Positions 23,787-35,768 are shown, counted from the stretch's first letter. The stretch is DNA of 64,000 bases from Tigriopus japonicus (GCA_010645155.1 JAAGOF010000023.1:489361-553360), one strand, 5' to 3'. Made by a program: numbers and translations. The notes: a model not told the origin generated them from the sequence alone.

Positions 23787-24250
23787 TCGCATCCGTATTG
23801 AGGCTGAGGTTGTCGAAATTGACGAGAAATTGGTGGCAAAGGCCAAATATCATTGAAGGCGTTGGCCAGAACAACGGTGGATCTTTGGTGGAGTAGAAAG
23901 ACAAACTGGCCGATGCTTCATGGTTGAAGTGCCTAACCGAGCTAGGGAAACATTGGAGGAGGCAATAGTGGAGTTCATATTACCCGGTACCCACATAATT
24001 TCTGATGGTTGGGCAAGCTATCGCCATCTTGACGAGATAGATGGCGGGATCTATAGTCATGATGTCATCGTCCATGATCAGAATTTTGTTGGCCCTGTGG
24101 ATGACAGAATCCATACACAAACGATAGAGGGGACCTAGATGCAAATGAAGAGGAAGATAAAGAGACAAGCCGGCATGTCAAGCAGTCTTCTTTCGATGTA
24201 TCTCGCAGAATACATGTGGCGGAGGATACATAGGGATAGCGATCCGTTTA

Positions 24251-27200
24251 CCCACTGTGTTCCTCTTCATTTGCATCCTGCCAATCCCATCATCCATATA
24301 TTATGTATACAAAATGTACCTCCATATAAATACTTCTAATGTTTATGTTGTTAATAAATAGATCCACATATTCTAGAACTGGAGTTATTTTACTGGCGAC
24401 CAGGATTCCTTTCCAAATCTATGCATAGTGTTAAAAATGGAGTTGAACGAACCTTCACCCTTTTATCCCGTCGAGTTGAGACCCTGTATAGAGACTGGTC
24501 AATAAATCTAGTTTAGAACTGCACACATAGCGATCGAGAGGTTGGGTGATTAGTTTCGTGATTAGTCCTCAACTTCAACTACATCTGCAGTAGAAGTACG
24601 ACCACATACAATACAACTTATTCAAGATCAAGGTGAGCAAACAACCTATAGTACATGATCAAGATGAATAAATGGCCAATAGAAATTGAATATGAACAAT
24701 CAATCAGATGCAGGAAGATGAATTAAAGAGGATTGGAAAACAAGGATTCTCTTGTAAAGTCGAATAAAGTATAGTCACATACAGGACCCACTGAGCACTG
24801 ACTTCACACCCCAGATCATTCAAAACACTATGAGAGACACAACCACCCTGGAATTGAGTTCATGTCATCAAATAAGTCAAGACATTAAAACACTCTTTAG
24901 TGACAGTTCCTTCCAATAGAGAAGTATACCTGTCCCTAAACAGGCACTATTTTCAGTGTTTCCAGTTTTTGAGGTGTTGACTAACCCTTAGAACAACTAA
25001 AAATATTGCAATGCACAACTTCTTTCGCAAGCCAGTTACTCGACCATGGTGACTCAAATTGAGTGTTGAACGCAAGATGTAGCACCCAAAATCTTCGACT
25101 GATTTCTGTGCACAACCATTAGTTTTGCATTCTAAGTTTTGGAGAGACTGGAAGAGCTTTGATCATAGTAGTTTTTGCATAGATTGTGGCACGGCCTGAT
25201 TAGCCTACTAAGCTCAAAATTTGAGCCTGTACTTTATATTTCCCTATGATTGTTCATTTATCTCACCCTTTTGTTGTTACTTAATCTCACTCTTCTAGTA
25301 TCAGTCCCTTGTTCATCTTGCTGTTATATCAGTCATTTGTTTATCTCGCTTTTGTATGGTCAATAGAAGACGCTATTTTGCGGTTTGCCATTGCACGGTA
25401 TGGTCTCCACGCAATGTTTGAAAGCCAATCTCGTGACCTCTCGATTAGACTGTGCCATTCTAAGCTACAGACTCTAGAGCGTCTTTATGGGAGTGATTTT
25501 ACGGACCTGCTGCCGTTAGCAGTGTAGGCTTGCCAAAAAAAATCTCAGTTTTCAAGGGTCAGATTTTCGAAAATGTTGTATTTATGGGCAATGGCATGGT
25601 TAATGTATGTTGAGAAGTATTGCAAAGTAATTTGAAAACAAATGGAGAAATTGGAAGCCTTCAATTAAACAAATTATATGTTTTTAGGTTTAGTGTCCCC
25701 AAGAAGAGGTCTCCCTTGGCCATCTTGTTATTAAAAGTCGGGCAATCCTAATTTCAAAGTTCAGAAGAACCCTCTCAACATATGTAGCGAAATTTTAGAT
25801 AAAAGCAACAAAACATACTTTTTTGCAAAAACAATGTCAAGAATTGCTATTGCAACTTCAAATTGTGCAGATAAGAAAGGCATTATTGCAATCACCAGGC
25901 CTAAACCTTCGTTTTAGTTACCTTGCACGATCATCAGAAACCAATATTGTTTTGTATTGTATTGAACACAGGTCTTCCGAACTTTTATTCCCGCCAAAAA
26001 TGATGACGTCATTAGGAATTGCTGTAATTCTAAGATAGAGTGAATCATCGGCACCCACACCATATGTGGGCGATTCCAAGGTTCTCCTGAAATTAGGTGA
26101 AAAACGTATATCCTCACTTATCATAATTGTGGCACCAAATTTACTACGCCAAGAGCTAATTAGTTTGTAAGATATTAGCCCAGTTTATATGCCCTGCGAC
26201 AACATTGGTTGTTACAGAAATTTTCTGTCACCATAGGGGGTTGAGTTCATAAGCCAAGGAGTGAGTACATAAGTTGTGACAAGAAATCGTGTTACAGAAA
26301 TCTTGACGGGGTAAAATTCCTCCGCCGCATCGTCAAAGAATCTCGTCACAACTTCACCTCCTTGCGCAAGGAGAAAGAAGTCGTCATCGAAAGAATAGTT
26401 CAATATTTATAAGGCAAAACTGAAGGAATACAGAAAATATGATTTTTGTGAAAAAATTACAATTTCAATTAATTATTTGGAATGGGATTGGAAAGGAATC
26501 TCGTACTCAATACGTTTTAGCGCATTTGTAGTCTTGAACTTCTAAGCTCCATTTGAAATCAGCTTGCAGTCCCCGCGAAAGTAGCGCCCTTACCAGAGTG
26601 GTTAATACTTCAATTTTGAACCAAAAGAAACATCTTCGGAAGTGCGAACGACTACTTGACAACTCATATTCTGGCCCTGGCCTTGGTTATTGATGATTGG
26701 AGGTGATTGGTAAAGGAGACTTGTGTTGACAAGTTGAAACCAGAATTGTTCATGTGGATTGTTGATGTGGAAGGAGATGGATGGCAAACGACCTTTATGG
26801 AAGACCCCAATAGACTTCTCATCAAGAATTTCCTCCCCCAATGGTTCTTCATCTCTTCCGGACCTTCACCATCCCCTATGACTTCACCTTTGACTTTGAC
26901 TTCAACTTTGCTGAATCCGCCCTCAAATCCGCCAATGCCACACTCACCAAATTCCTCAAAAGATACCTCTGCGTGCCCCAATAAGGCAATAATGTATGGA
27001 CACATTAATTATGAAAAACCGAGCCATTTACCACCAAGTTGGTAAGGTTAGTATAGTTTTCGAAAGCACAAGCAACTTTATCAGATAAGTGACTATTTCG
27101 TTTAAATCAATGGCAGTCTAGCCGGATCCTGAACAACGCGCGCGGCATTTGGGAAGGAAGCATGCAATGGACTAAAAACACGGGGGGACATGGATCATTA

Positions 27201-27264
27201 GGACATTATCATACTTCAATTTCAATCTTGTGAAGCAATTGGATCAGGGTTTCAGAATTCAAAA
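24251..27264. other. non-coding, no supported gene
   Basis: Several short ORFs (for example 25309-25527 and 26707-27045, and the minus frame 26212-26403) show no recognisable family. TTACTGGCGACCAGGATTC at about 24393 followed by a short ATG-led frame at 24440 resembles the junction after an LTR, but no second LTR was found. Confidence 0.35.
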
Positions 27265-27395
27265 CGGCGCGTCGCCTTTTTCCGACCTTCATTATTGCCC
27301 GATATGATTTTTCGACCTTCAAGATTGCCCGCGGTTGCTCTTTTTTGGCCTTCATTACTGCTCTGTTGTCTTTTTTCTTGGGCCTTCAATACCGC
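27265..27395 (+). repeat. degenerate tandem repeat, unit about 33 bp, four copies
   Basis: The phrase TTTTTCGACCTTCAATATTGCCCG recurs in variant form four times: near 27285, 27318, 27350 and 27385. Across it runs an 83-codon frame that looks like a hydrophobic peptide only because of the repeat. Confidence 0.5.
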
Positions 27396-28515
27396 CCGTG
27401 TTGTGAGTCAACTGCTTTTGATCGGCTTTTTTCGCTTTCAATTTCAATTTCAAGCTCGCACAACAATGAGCAACGTTGAGCGAAGGCGGAAATCAATTAG
27501 CAAGTCACATGAAATACGTCGACTTTTGTTATGTAGTGGGGAGTGAGCCAAACGAACGATATTGTTCTAAACTCGTAGTAAAGCAAGAATACGGTCGAGA
27601 TTTGCCTACATCACTGCACTGGAAGCTTTTCCAATTTATTGCTCACTTCCGCAGGAATTACTTGGTTTACCCTTGATTTCATCTTCCTCTGAAACATTGA
27701 CATATTTGATTATTGAGGATTAAATCTAAACACTACTCATATTTGACACCCATGCCAGAGCTACATGGTACTAAAATAACCCTCTTTCATTTTTTTTCAT
27801 TTATCAGTCAGGTCTATATTATAGTTTATCCTTCTAATAATCTACTAAATTCAGTATTTTTCAATGTTGAAATAAAATCGGCGATATTTGAGCTGAGGCG
27901 GTCCATTTTTGACCCAGAGAAGCGAAAGTATCTCTGGGCAGATAAACACCCAAATTCTCAAACAATTTAAGTCTTTGAAAATTTAATTAAGATGGAAAAA
28001 ATGCCATTTTTGTATGTTGTAACACAAAAAGTCAAAGAAATAGAATTAAATAAAACCCACTTGAAACACGGATTTTTGAAAACTGGCTTTTGAATGAGAA
28101 AAAGGTTACACAGGTCATCCATCATATTTAGTGGAATTCTGCGGTTTTAAAAATCGCCTTTTGGTCCTGATATTAATTAATAATGAGAAAATGTGTGAAG
28201 ACTTGTCCTCTGAGATGGACAAAGTTGGGTAGAATTTCGGATTTCCTCTTCTTTTTGGACCTCCTCCAAAAAACCAAACCGATTCTTTGGAGTTAGCTCT
28301 TTGCCTTTCTTTTTTATTTCGTGACAAAAGGATGCTTATTAGTAGGTTAAAAGCGCCCTCAAATGTCGATTTCCTGCTTTTCCGCTACGAATAATGAAGA
28401 TTGTACAGCCTAGAGCTCTAGTACAGCCTAGGGCAAATAGCGCAGAACCGTGAAAGGTTGTGAGAGGATCGTCAACCACTTTCCGTTCTAGAGCTCAACG
28501 TCTTCTCGTCTATAC
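27396..28515. other. non-coding, nothing certain
   Basis: Segment 27890-27970 resembles 11935-12010 (GAGCTGAGGCGGTCC / GAGTTGAACTGGTCC), a possible shared repeat end. No gene supported. Confidence 0.35.
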
Positions 28516-28518
28516 CAG

Positions 28519-28616
28519 AGGCTAGTTTTTAAGACGCAAAGATCGATCTCAAGATCGGACTTATAGTACTATAGTACGATCTTGAGATCGATCTTTTGCG
28601 TTTAAAAAACTAGCCT
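28519..28616. mobile_element. 98-bp perfect-type hairpin flanked by CAG
   Basis: Arms of about 40 bp start AGGCTAGTTTTTAA and mirror each other around TATAGTACTATA, with CAG on both sides (28516-28518, 28617-28619). A 3-bp duplication would suit a Harbinger/CACTA-type MITE, but it is weak evidence. Confidence 0.55.
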
Positions 28617-28619
28617 CAG

Positions 28620-29189
28620 GTGCGTGAAAAGTTCTGCAATCTCCGTTTTAGGACAAATAACTCTGATATTATTGATTCAATATAGTAATCAAAAGTTGCC
28701 CCTGAGATCTCTCTTTCCTGAAAATGAATTTATGCTATGTCTTCTAGTTTGAGAAATATTTTCAATCTACTAACCAACAATCAAAATGACCGTTTCGTAT
28801 TCATTATCATGCGTAACCGAGGGAAGGGTAGCATAACGATTCCGAATTCTCACGAACGTTTGGACTCATCAATATGGTAAATAAGCAGCATTAATGACGG
28901 TCCTTCCTGCTACTTACTAACTTGGATCACTCGTTGAGTTTTATCCCTAAAGGTGTTGAAGCAATGCAAAAAGCTATGTGAACAATAATTTGAACACAGT
29001 TAAAGCCAAAGCCCAACATTATTTGTAATTAAGAGATTTAGTGAATAAGCGGATGATCTACGAGTTCTCCATCTAGAATCGAGCAAAATTGGAATATGTT
29101 TCGTCTTTCTTAACAATATTTCTTCGTTGTTATAAAAACTTTTAATACACGTGGGGGCGTTACTTCATATAGCGACAATCGAAAAATAA
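28620..29189. other. non-coding, nothing recognised
   Basis: 3' flank of the MULE-like pseudogene; no features seen. Confidence 0.4.
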
Positions 29190-30308
29190 TTACTGAACGT
29201 GGTTGGAACATTTCCAAGTGCATTCAGCGGATTGGTCAATATCATCAGAATTGTACCCTACGTATTCACCGTGGTACCACAATTTACACTCGTCACGTTG
29301 CACATAGGCAGAAAGATTACGATGGATATTTGACAAGTCCTTGCATAAACTGCAATTCCAAATCTGAAGAGCGGTCTCAAATTTCTTAGCAAAGCTTGGT
29401 AAATCTGTGAGTTTAAGTTTTCCAGAAATTTGTCCCATCTTTTCAAACACTTCTCGCTTTCCCAAAGTAGCCAGGTACATCCAAGATGGATTGTCAATGG
29501 AATTGGTTTCATCTGATCAGGAATGATCACATTCCTTAATCAGCTCTTCCAAAGAACTAGTGGTTGGGGATGTGTGATTGGTGGTTTGGCGTTTTTGGAC
29601 AGAAGTTGGAAAATCGACGATGCTCGTTCGCGCTTTCGTTTTCGATCAATGTTGGGGAAAATATTGTTGTTGTTGATAATCCTTGGGGTTTCACCGTTAA
29701 GCTTCTCAAAAGGTTCAAGCATTCGAGTCACCTCCTTCATTGATGAACTTTTTTCCAAGGTCTCCTTCCATTCCAACAGAATTTGAACACCTTTATTCTT
29801 TCGTTCATCAAGTTCCTGCAAAGGAAAACAGTTTCAGTATCTTGGCCGATAATTTGATAACATCAAGTTTCTTACGTTAATTACTATTTGGTTGCCTTTG
29901 AAAAAAAAAGTCAACACATAAACGCAAGCTTATTCATTATGTTTCAAAAATGTTAACAATTGAATGTATAATTTTGCAAAGTTGTTCACTGAACATTTAG
30001 CATGTGGACAGAATCATTAAATTTTGTTCTCATGACGTCACAAACAAAAGGTTTTAAAGCAATAATAGAATTTTTCGGGCAAAGTTAAACTCAACCCAAT
30101 TAACGGACTTCTTCTATTACAATTTTTTGTTAACGAAAAACTGTAGGAAAGGATCTTACCTCGTCTGTGTTATCTTCTTCCATGTCTTCTCTCATGGGTG
30201 AATCGTCATCAGAATCCATGCCTTCTTCGACAAAGCCCGCAGTGGTCTCGACTCCAAGGGTTGAATCCTCTTCTTTGCTTGTGAGAGTCACATTGTGACA
30301 ATGATTAC

Positions 30309-31186
30309 TAGAGGTGTCATTTTGGTGCAAATAAAAAGTGCAAAAAGTGCTACTAAAAGTGCAAAAAAAACAGGAAAAAACGCAAGTAAAAAGTGCAAAT
30401 AAAAATCAAATTTTTTTTAGTACATTCATTCACACGCATACTTTCACTTACGAACTCACTCACACTTTCCCACTACACTAGAAGGAGGAGTTCCTCAAGG
30501 AGATTATATTCCCTCCGACGGTTGATTCCTTAAGCTACCTTCCCAAATCCAATCCCAAGTCTGAATGGAATTGATAATCTCGTAGTGCACAAAAACAGCT
30601 ATTTTGAAGCCAAACACGCCTCTTATTTGTTTGTTGGACCTACTTTTGAGTGGCAACTCTGAAAACGTCGGATCTCGTAGAAAGATCTCCATGATGAGCT
30701 GAGAGAAACACATGCAAATCCAAGGAGAGCTTTTTTTCTCCTCGTCACTCACTTTGAAGTTAAACCAATTACGATTTTGGTAGCGGCTCAAGTGCTGGAC
30801 GATATCGACAAAAAACACCTTCAAAAACCAGGTTCCAAAGCCATATGCAATGATAAGTTCGAGGATGAAATTGTTGTTTTCCATTGCCTTTGCCAATCTG
30901 GTGGTAACGATCACGAGAGATTTTTCTGGATCAAGAAAGAACTGATATTTTGGTTTCTCTATGCTTGTGTTTGTGTTCGTATGTGAATGTTTGTAGATGT
31001 CAAGCACAACAGAGAAATTCAAGAAAATTGAATCTCTGACTTCAGATTAAAAAAAATTATGTTCAAAAAATAAGTTCAAAAATGAGCATTTCAAGTACTT
31101 TTGGAATTTTAGTCCAAAAATGGCAAAAAGTGCAAATAAATTGTGAAAAGTGTAAAAAAACATTTTGCGCCAATGCGACATCTCTA
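30309..31186. mobile_element. hAT-type element with an unrecognised ORF
   Basis: Ends TAGAGGTGTCATTTTGGTGC and TAGAGATGTCGCATTGGCGC (inverted), flanked by the exact 8-mer ATGATTAC (30301-30308, 31187-31194). GTGCAAATAAAAAGTGC repeats lie near both ends. It sits in the SWIM finger codons of the MULE-type gene. Confidence 0.85.
30504..31022 (-). CDS. unrecognised 172-codon ORF inside a hAT-type element
   Basis: Open frame starting at TTG; the first ATG is at 30884, giving about 127 residues. The central part is aromatic and hydrophobic (ELIIAYGFGTWFLKVFFVDI), then a basic region (KSRSNKQIRG) and a Trp-rich end (TWDWIWEGSL). It does not resemble a hAT transposase. A GTAAGT donor-like site lies downstream (minus, about 30455) and an acceptor-like TCTTGATCCAG lies upstream (about 30925), so it may be captured host exon sequence. 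It may also be a chance ORF. Confidence 0.3.
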   Translation of the reverse strand: MNFSVVLDIYKHSHTNTNTSIEKPKYQFFLDPEKSLVIVTTRLAKAMENNNFILELIIAYGFGTWFLKVFFVDIVQHLSRYQNRNWFNFKVSDEEKKSSPWICMCFSQLIMEIFLRDPTFSELPLKSRSNKQIRGVFGFKIAVFVHYEIINSIQTWDWIWEGSLRNQPSEGI

Positions 31187-31194
31187 ATGATTAC

Positions 31195-32165
31195 AATATC
31201 TTTTAATGCGTATTGGTAACAGTTGCATGTTAATCGATGAGCACATGCACAAGATTTTGCGTACTTTGAGCAACGCACAAGGCAATTTGCTTGATGACAG
31301 GAATACGCATTTTCATTGACCCTGTACTTGCAATCATGTGAAGAAACCACAGAAACCACATATTCTTCGTCTTCCATCGTGACTTTATACTCTTCCATAC
31401 TTTCTGGGTGGCACGATTCGAAATTGATTTGAGCTTTGAAAGGTTTATGAGCACCAAAAACTCCATAATGAATTTCAGCCTCTTTGCGCTGATAAAAACG
31501 GTCGACCCGAACCAAGTCATAGCAATGCTCGTCCATTCGTTTCAATCTCCTTAGACCATGATTTTTAATGTTGCCATGATAGCATAAAACTATTGGGAAT
31601 CACTTTTTAAATTGAATATGCCTGGGAGGAAAACGTTTTGCACAGAAGAACCAAAAATGATTAACATTTTGTAAACAAAACATTTAAGCTACAAAAAGTT
31701 TATACAATAACAAATACAATTTTCGATTTTTATTAAAACACTATGCTTCATTAAGATACATTTTTCTAGTAATTGTCTGATCTCTGAATGAGCTTAGATT
31801 GTGTAAACTTGACCCATCAACTCTGGGAGCTGTGTTAATTCCACTTACCGTTCAATAACGAGGTTTGTCGCCACAGTTCCAGGAATAAAGCACCGGGCCC
31901 ATTCTTGAGGCTTCGCAACTTTGCCCTCAGGACCGTAATTTTTTTCGAAGTAATCCTAGCTATTTGAAGTAACGTCCTGAAATATAAAAAAATATATATT
32001 TGTGAATGTCAAATAATGTTTACTGCGACTTAAGGTCATATCACGTCTTACAAAATCATGTATATATGAGTTATCATATACATTATGAGATGTCATGTCA
32101 AAAGTTAGAAACGTTAAAATAGACGATTAAGGTAATGATGTCACAGATGAGCTGACAAGAATAAA
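31195..32165. other. MULE exon plus intron sequence
   Basis: 31195-31560 belongs to the MULE-type pseudogene on the minus strand; 31561-32165 is AT-rich intron without other features. Confidence 0.45.
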
Positions 32166-32579
32166 TTCAGTGCACATGAAAAAAATGAATGGGTATTGGC
32201 CAACAGTGCAAATACAGTTGGGTAGAGGTAGATGATGAAAATCTTGGTAATTGCAGTAGAGCAGGTGGGTCAGATTGAGCAAGTCCTTTGTCAGTTCCCG
32301 TCGTTGGTGCAGGCAGGCGCACAGCTGCCTGCTGTTGGGCAGGAAGCTGGATAAAGGTGCAAACCACCAATATTCTGCAGGGATGTCGGGGCCAAAGACA
32401 AAAAGGTGTTGTCAAGTCCTTGACCGGGAATGACAGCATGTGTCCACACATCGCCTCCGGACAGGTCAGGTTCCTAACAAAGTTGGACATTAACAACCAT
32501 GCCAGCCCGGTAGTGAAGGGCTCGGTTTCACATTTGAAATGCGTTAACATACTTAGCATTTTTTGCCTTATTTATTGGC

Positions 32580-33462
32580 AAGAGTACTATCCTGGGCTGA
32601 CAATGAGGTTTGTGCAGTACGTCAGGAAAGATCTGGAGGAGTCCGGAGGTGACTACAAGGCCACTGCCATGCTTAATGAGCATTCAAGACGGTCTGATTC
32701 AATCAGATCACGAGAATTCGTGGTCCGAGTGCAAGAAATTGTCCTTCAGGAGCCTGCCAAATCCTTACGAGTTATTGCCCGTGACCTTGCCAAGTCTGAA
32801 GTCCTCATTTGAACCGTGGTCTATGAGGACTTGAGGTACGATTCCTACAAAATGAGGAAGGGCCAAATCCTCACCCAAAAGACCAAGGACAGGAGGCTGG
32901 AAAACTCGCAAAGGCTCCTGAATCGGATCAAGCGGGATGTGCATCCTGGAACAATTTGGTTCTTCTCAAGCGAGAAGAACTTTTGCCAAGATCAGAAAAT
33001 TAATAACCAGAACAACAAGTGGCTTGCCCAATGCTCTCACGATGTCCCAGTGATCATGTAGATCAAATTTCCTGTGCATGTCATGATTTTTGTTGGGGTC
33101 AGCTCTGAGGGGGACGTGATGCCTCCTCACATCTTTCCCCAAGGCCTAAGAAGCAATTCTGATGTCTACCTCGATGTTCTCAACACTATTGTGTTGCCCT
33201 GGATTGAGGACCATTTCCAAGACATTATCGGTCCCCACTTTTGGCCCCAAAACTCGCCTGATCTCAATCCTCTCGACTATTTTGTCTGGGGCGAAGTCTC
33301 GAGATACACTAATAAAACCTCTGCAACACCAAAGACGAGTTAGTGGCAAGGATCAAGTCTGAATTTGCATCCTTGTCCAGGGACCTCATCCAACGCGCCT
33401 GTTCTTGGTTCCGTCAACGTGTTGAATTAGTTATCGAGAATTCCGGCGACTTCATTGAATAA
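32580..33462 (+). pseudogene. Tc1/mariner transposase, dead copy
   Basis: Reads N-terminal helix-turn-helix region (SRRSDSIRSREFVVRVQE, LRVIARDLAKS), then YEDLRYDSYKMRKGQ, WFFSSEKNFCQDQK, VSSEGDVMPPHIFPQGLR, VLPWIEDH, WPQNSPDLNPLDYFVWG and a C-terminal tail ending near 33462. The usual FSDEKNF is FSSEKNF, so the first catalytic Asp is replaced by Ser. The segment with the second catalytic Asp (normally QQDxAPxH) is deleted between IEDH and FQDI. In-frame stops occur after SEVLI and after PVIM. It lies in an intron of the MULE-type pseudogene. Exact transposon ends were not found. Confidence 0.8.
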
Positions 33463-34713
33463 ACAATATTTCCAAGTGTCTATGATTTTCATATCTGGTC
33501 TTATTTTTCCAATAGAGTAATTGTTTCAGGAGTTATAGTCAAAATAAGCTTTAAAAAAACGTTGGGGCGAATAAATACCACACGCACCCTCTATGCAAAA
33601 CTTGTGCATCTAATTTTTGACCTATGACTCGATGGCAGGATGGCGTTTGTTTATTACTTGACAATATTTTTTTTCGAGGAACTTACCTAATCGTGTATAA
33701 GCTTGTAATATTGCACCCAGAATTCGTTCTCATCGGCAACAAGGCGCAACCGGCAGAGAGCTTTATAAAACTCCGGATTGTGAGGCAATAGCTCTCGTTT
33801 CCAGGCATTCTGGAGATGCCAAGCACATTTAACGTGTCGGATATTTCCTCCGGAAACACATGATTCCATGCATTAATGAAAGATGGAGCCATATCAGACA
33901 CTAACACTTTGACCTTAGCCACAACTTCAGGGGCCAAGCGGTGTAAGATTTCCAAGGCTAGGATTAGGATTTCTTTGGACTCGGTCTTCGCAATTACCAT
34001 CATGACAGGGACCCCTTCTCCCCTAGCATCTGAGAGAAATTGTTTCATATTTCAACTCTATCATTTTATTTTTTTGTGACAAGTAACTTACCTGCTACCA
34101 CAAACGAAATCAGAGAATATTTCGACTTATTAGTCCCATGGGTGCCATCGACAAAAAGCGTCACAGGATATTTTGGAATTGATGGAGCATCTCGTCAGAT
34201 GCATAAACGATCATGCTCTTTGTGGTATTTGGGATTAGCTTGTGAAGAATTGTTTTTGGCGTCAAACTAGGATCATGGTCAAGATCAACGAAAGAATATT
34301 CTCTAAAGCCCGAAAGTTCAAACAGTTTGCAGATGTTTTCATGGTCCGATTTGTTACGATCAATCCCATTCAACACGTGACGCCTCTCAATGTTTCGCAA
34401 ATCCAGAGTTGTAATGATTTTTTGGTTGATATTCTCGTAACTTTCGAAGGAACAGTACTGGTCCAAGATAGTCAACTTTGGAACTCCAGCTTCCAAAAGT
34501 GCAATTAGCATCCTTTTTGTTTTTCTTCCAATGAGATTGTGGCGGATTTCGACATCATGGGAATGAGTGGTGCACCCTCGAATTCGGAATACCTCTCCTT
34601 GTTTGTCGCAAGTTTTCGTTGTGTTATTGGGGCATTGGCAAATCATGACCTTATCAATTACCAACTGGGCTGAGCAATTGAAATTTGGAATGCTTGGGTA
34701 GGATTTGGTATGG

Positions 34714-35194
34714 GCCTATGTTACGAAAGATTGAGGTCCGACTGGACACTCGTAAATTCTGTGACAAAACATAGACTTGATAGATATGTAGAATATGTGC
34801 GGATTCAGAGAAATTACGAGTGTCCGACTCGCCAAAAATTTACGAGTCAAGGAGGAATTTTGGTGTCCAACTGGACATATTAGTAGCATGCAGTCGGAAG
34901 TCATCACGATGCACACACGTACATTTGCGGCATTAAGTTTTCTTATCATGATGGACATGCGCGAGTTCTGTCTCGGATGATCGCTCGCCAAAGGGTGCCA
35001 AAATCATGATTTGTTAAGAGAAAGAGGGAATCGAAGCAAAAAGCTAGACATTTGATGCTGCATGAAAATTTCGAAGGCTTTGTGTTGGCTCTTAAAAATA
35101 TTGCATACCGTAGCTGAACACCATCCAGTCTATAAAAGAATAGTCTATGGTCTAGCACAAAATTTACAAGTGTCCGATGTTTCGTAACATAGGC
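34714..35194. mobile_element. TIR element with GGGCCTATGTTACGAAA ends
   Basis: About 45-bp inverted ends, both with TCCGACTGGACAC / GTCCGATG motifs internally; no matched target duplication and no coding content. Confidence 0.6.
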
Positions 35195-35768
35195 CCCTGG
35201 ATCCAAAAATTTAATTTCGGTTCCAAACCGAACAGATCCGATACGAAAAGTCGCTGAACCGACCATGACCTGATACTAGAAAATATTGGTCCGACCCATC
35301 CCAAGTTTTTACTGCTACAGCGGCTTCAGACAACGTCCACAGGTTAATAAGTAGGTTCAGTTTCGTATATTTTTTTGGCTCAGAAGCACCTTTTTCTTGA
35401 TTGGTTAATTCATTTTTGGCCCGCCTGACCTGAAAAAAGTCAACAGTTTTGGACCAATTCGGTGGCAAACGCACCCACTCCATTACGATTTAATTTTACA
35501 ATAGGGATGATGCATGTTGGTCTTACTGGGAAGCGAGCTTCTCTGTAGAACTCACTTCCTTCTTCCCTAGACAAAACGATTACATAATAGAATGAATTTC
35601 TATTAGACAGCCCACAGAGAGGTTTTTAATTCTTGTGCTTCATTCTTAGGTAAACGTACGCACATATAAGCAAAAAATCCCTCTTGCAACGGCTTTCATT
35701 TTTCAAAAATATGCAATGGTAGAATTGGGTTATATTTCGATAAGCAAGAAATAAATATATTGCTCTTT
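35195..35768. other. 3' flank of cPLA2, nothing recognised
   Basis: No canonical AATAAA was found on the minus strand close to the stop. No ORF supported. Confidence 0.4.

Larger units (their letters stand above)
21310..24250 (+). pseudogene. Merlin (ISXO2-like) transposase relic, interrupted by two hAT-type insertions
   Basis: Removing the two nested elements (21354-22886 and 22907-23786) joins a frame reading VEIDEKLVAKAKYH...RRW, FGGVERQTGRCFMVEVP and FILPGTHIISDGWASY, then HTQTIEG and an Arg/Lys-rich tail ending YMWRRIHRDSDPF. This order is that of the ISXO2/IS1595-like DDE transposase used by eukaryotic Merlin elements. Putative catalytic Asp codons are at 23821-23823 and 24004-24006. 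Breaks: a TGA between KYH and RRW, a TAG after TIEGT where the family normally has Trp, and the insertions. The N-terminal zinc-binding part was not identified. Dead copy. Confidence 0.8.
29190..34664 (-). pseudogene. MULE-type transposase gene with SWIM and degenerate PHD-like finger, frameshifted
   Basis: Reads from 34664 downward. First part (34664-34161): a Cys/His-rich N-terminal region. Then a frame shift into PVTLFVDGTHGTNKSKYS, the first motif of the MULE catalytic domain, ending at a GTAAGT donor (34090). The next exon (34048-33870) gives VLVSDMAPSFINAWNHVFP, then a shift into CAWHLQNAWKREL. After an intron holding a mariner, 31550-31190 encodes KRMDEHCYDLVRVDRFYQR and a SWIM-type C-x-C-x8-C-x-H finger, split by a third shift and a hAT insertion (30309-31186). 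Acidic linker 30300-30150, then 29821-29190 ends with a PHD-like Cys/His finger. Each shift sits in or beside a short A run, so sequencing error is an alternative to true decay. Confidence 0.65.

Noticed and set aside
24380..24510. LTR-retrotransposon end followed by a gag start
   Set aside because: TGGCGACCAGGA resembles an LTR junction, but the frame stops after about 22 codons and no matching second LTR was found.
26664..27045. Overlapping 112-113 codon ORFs on both strands
   Set aside because: Both are open because of a Pro/Ser/Thr-type low-complexity stretch; neither shows a recognisable domain or splice context.
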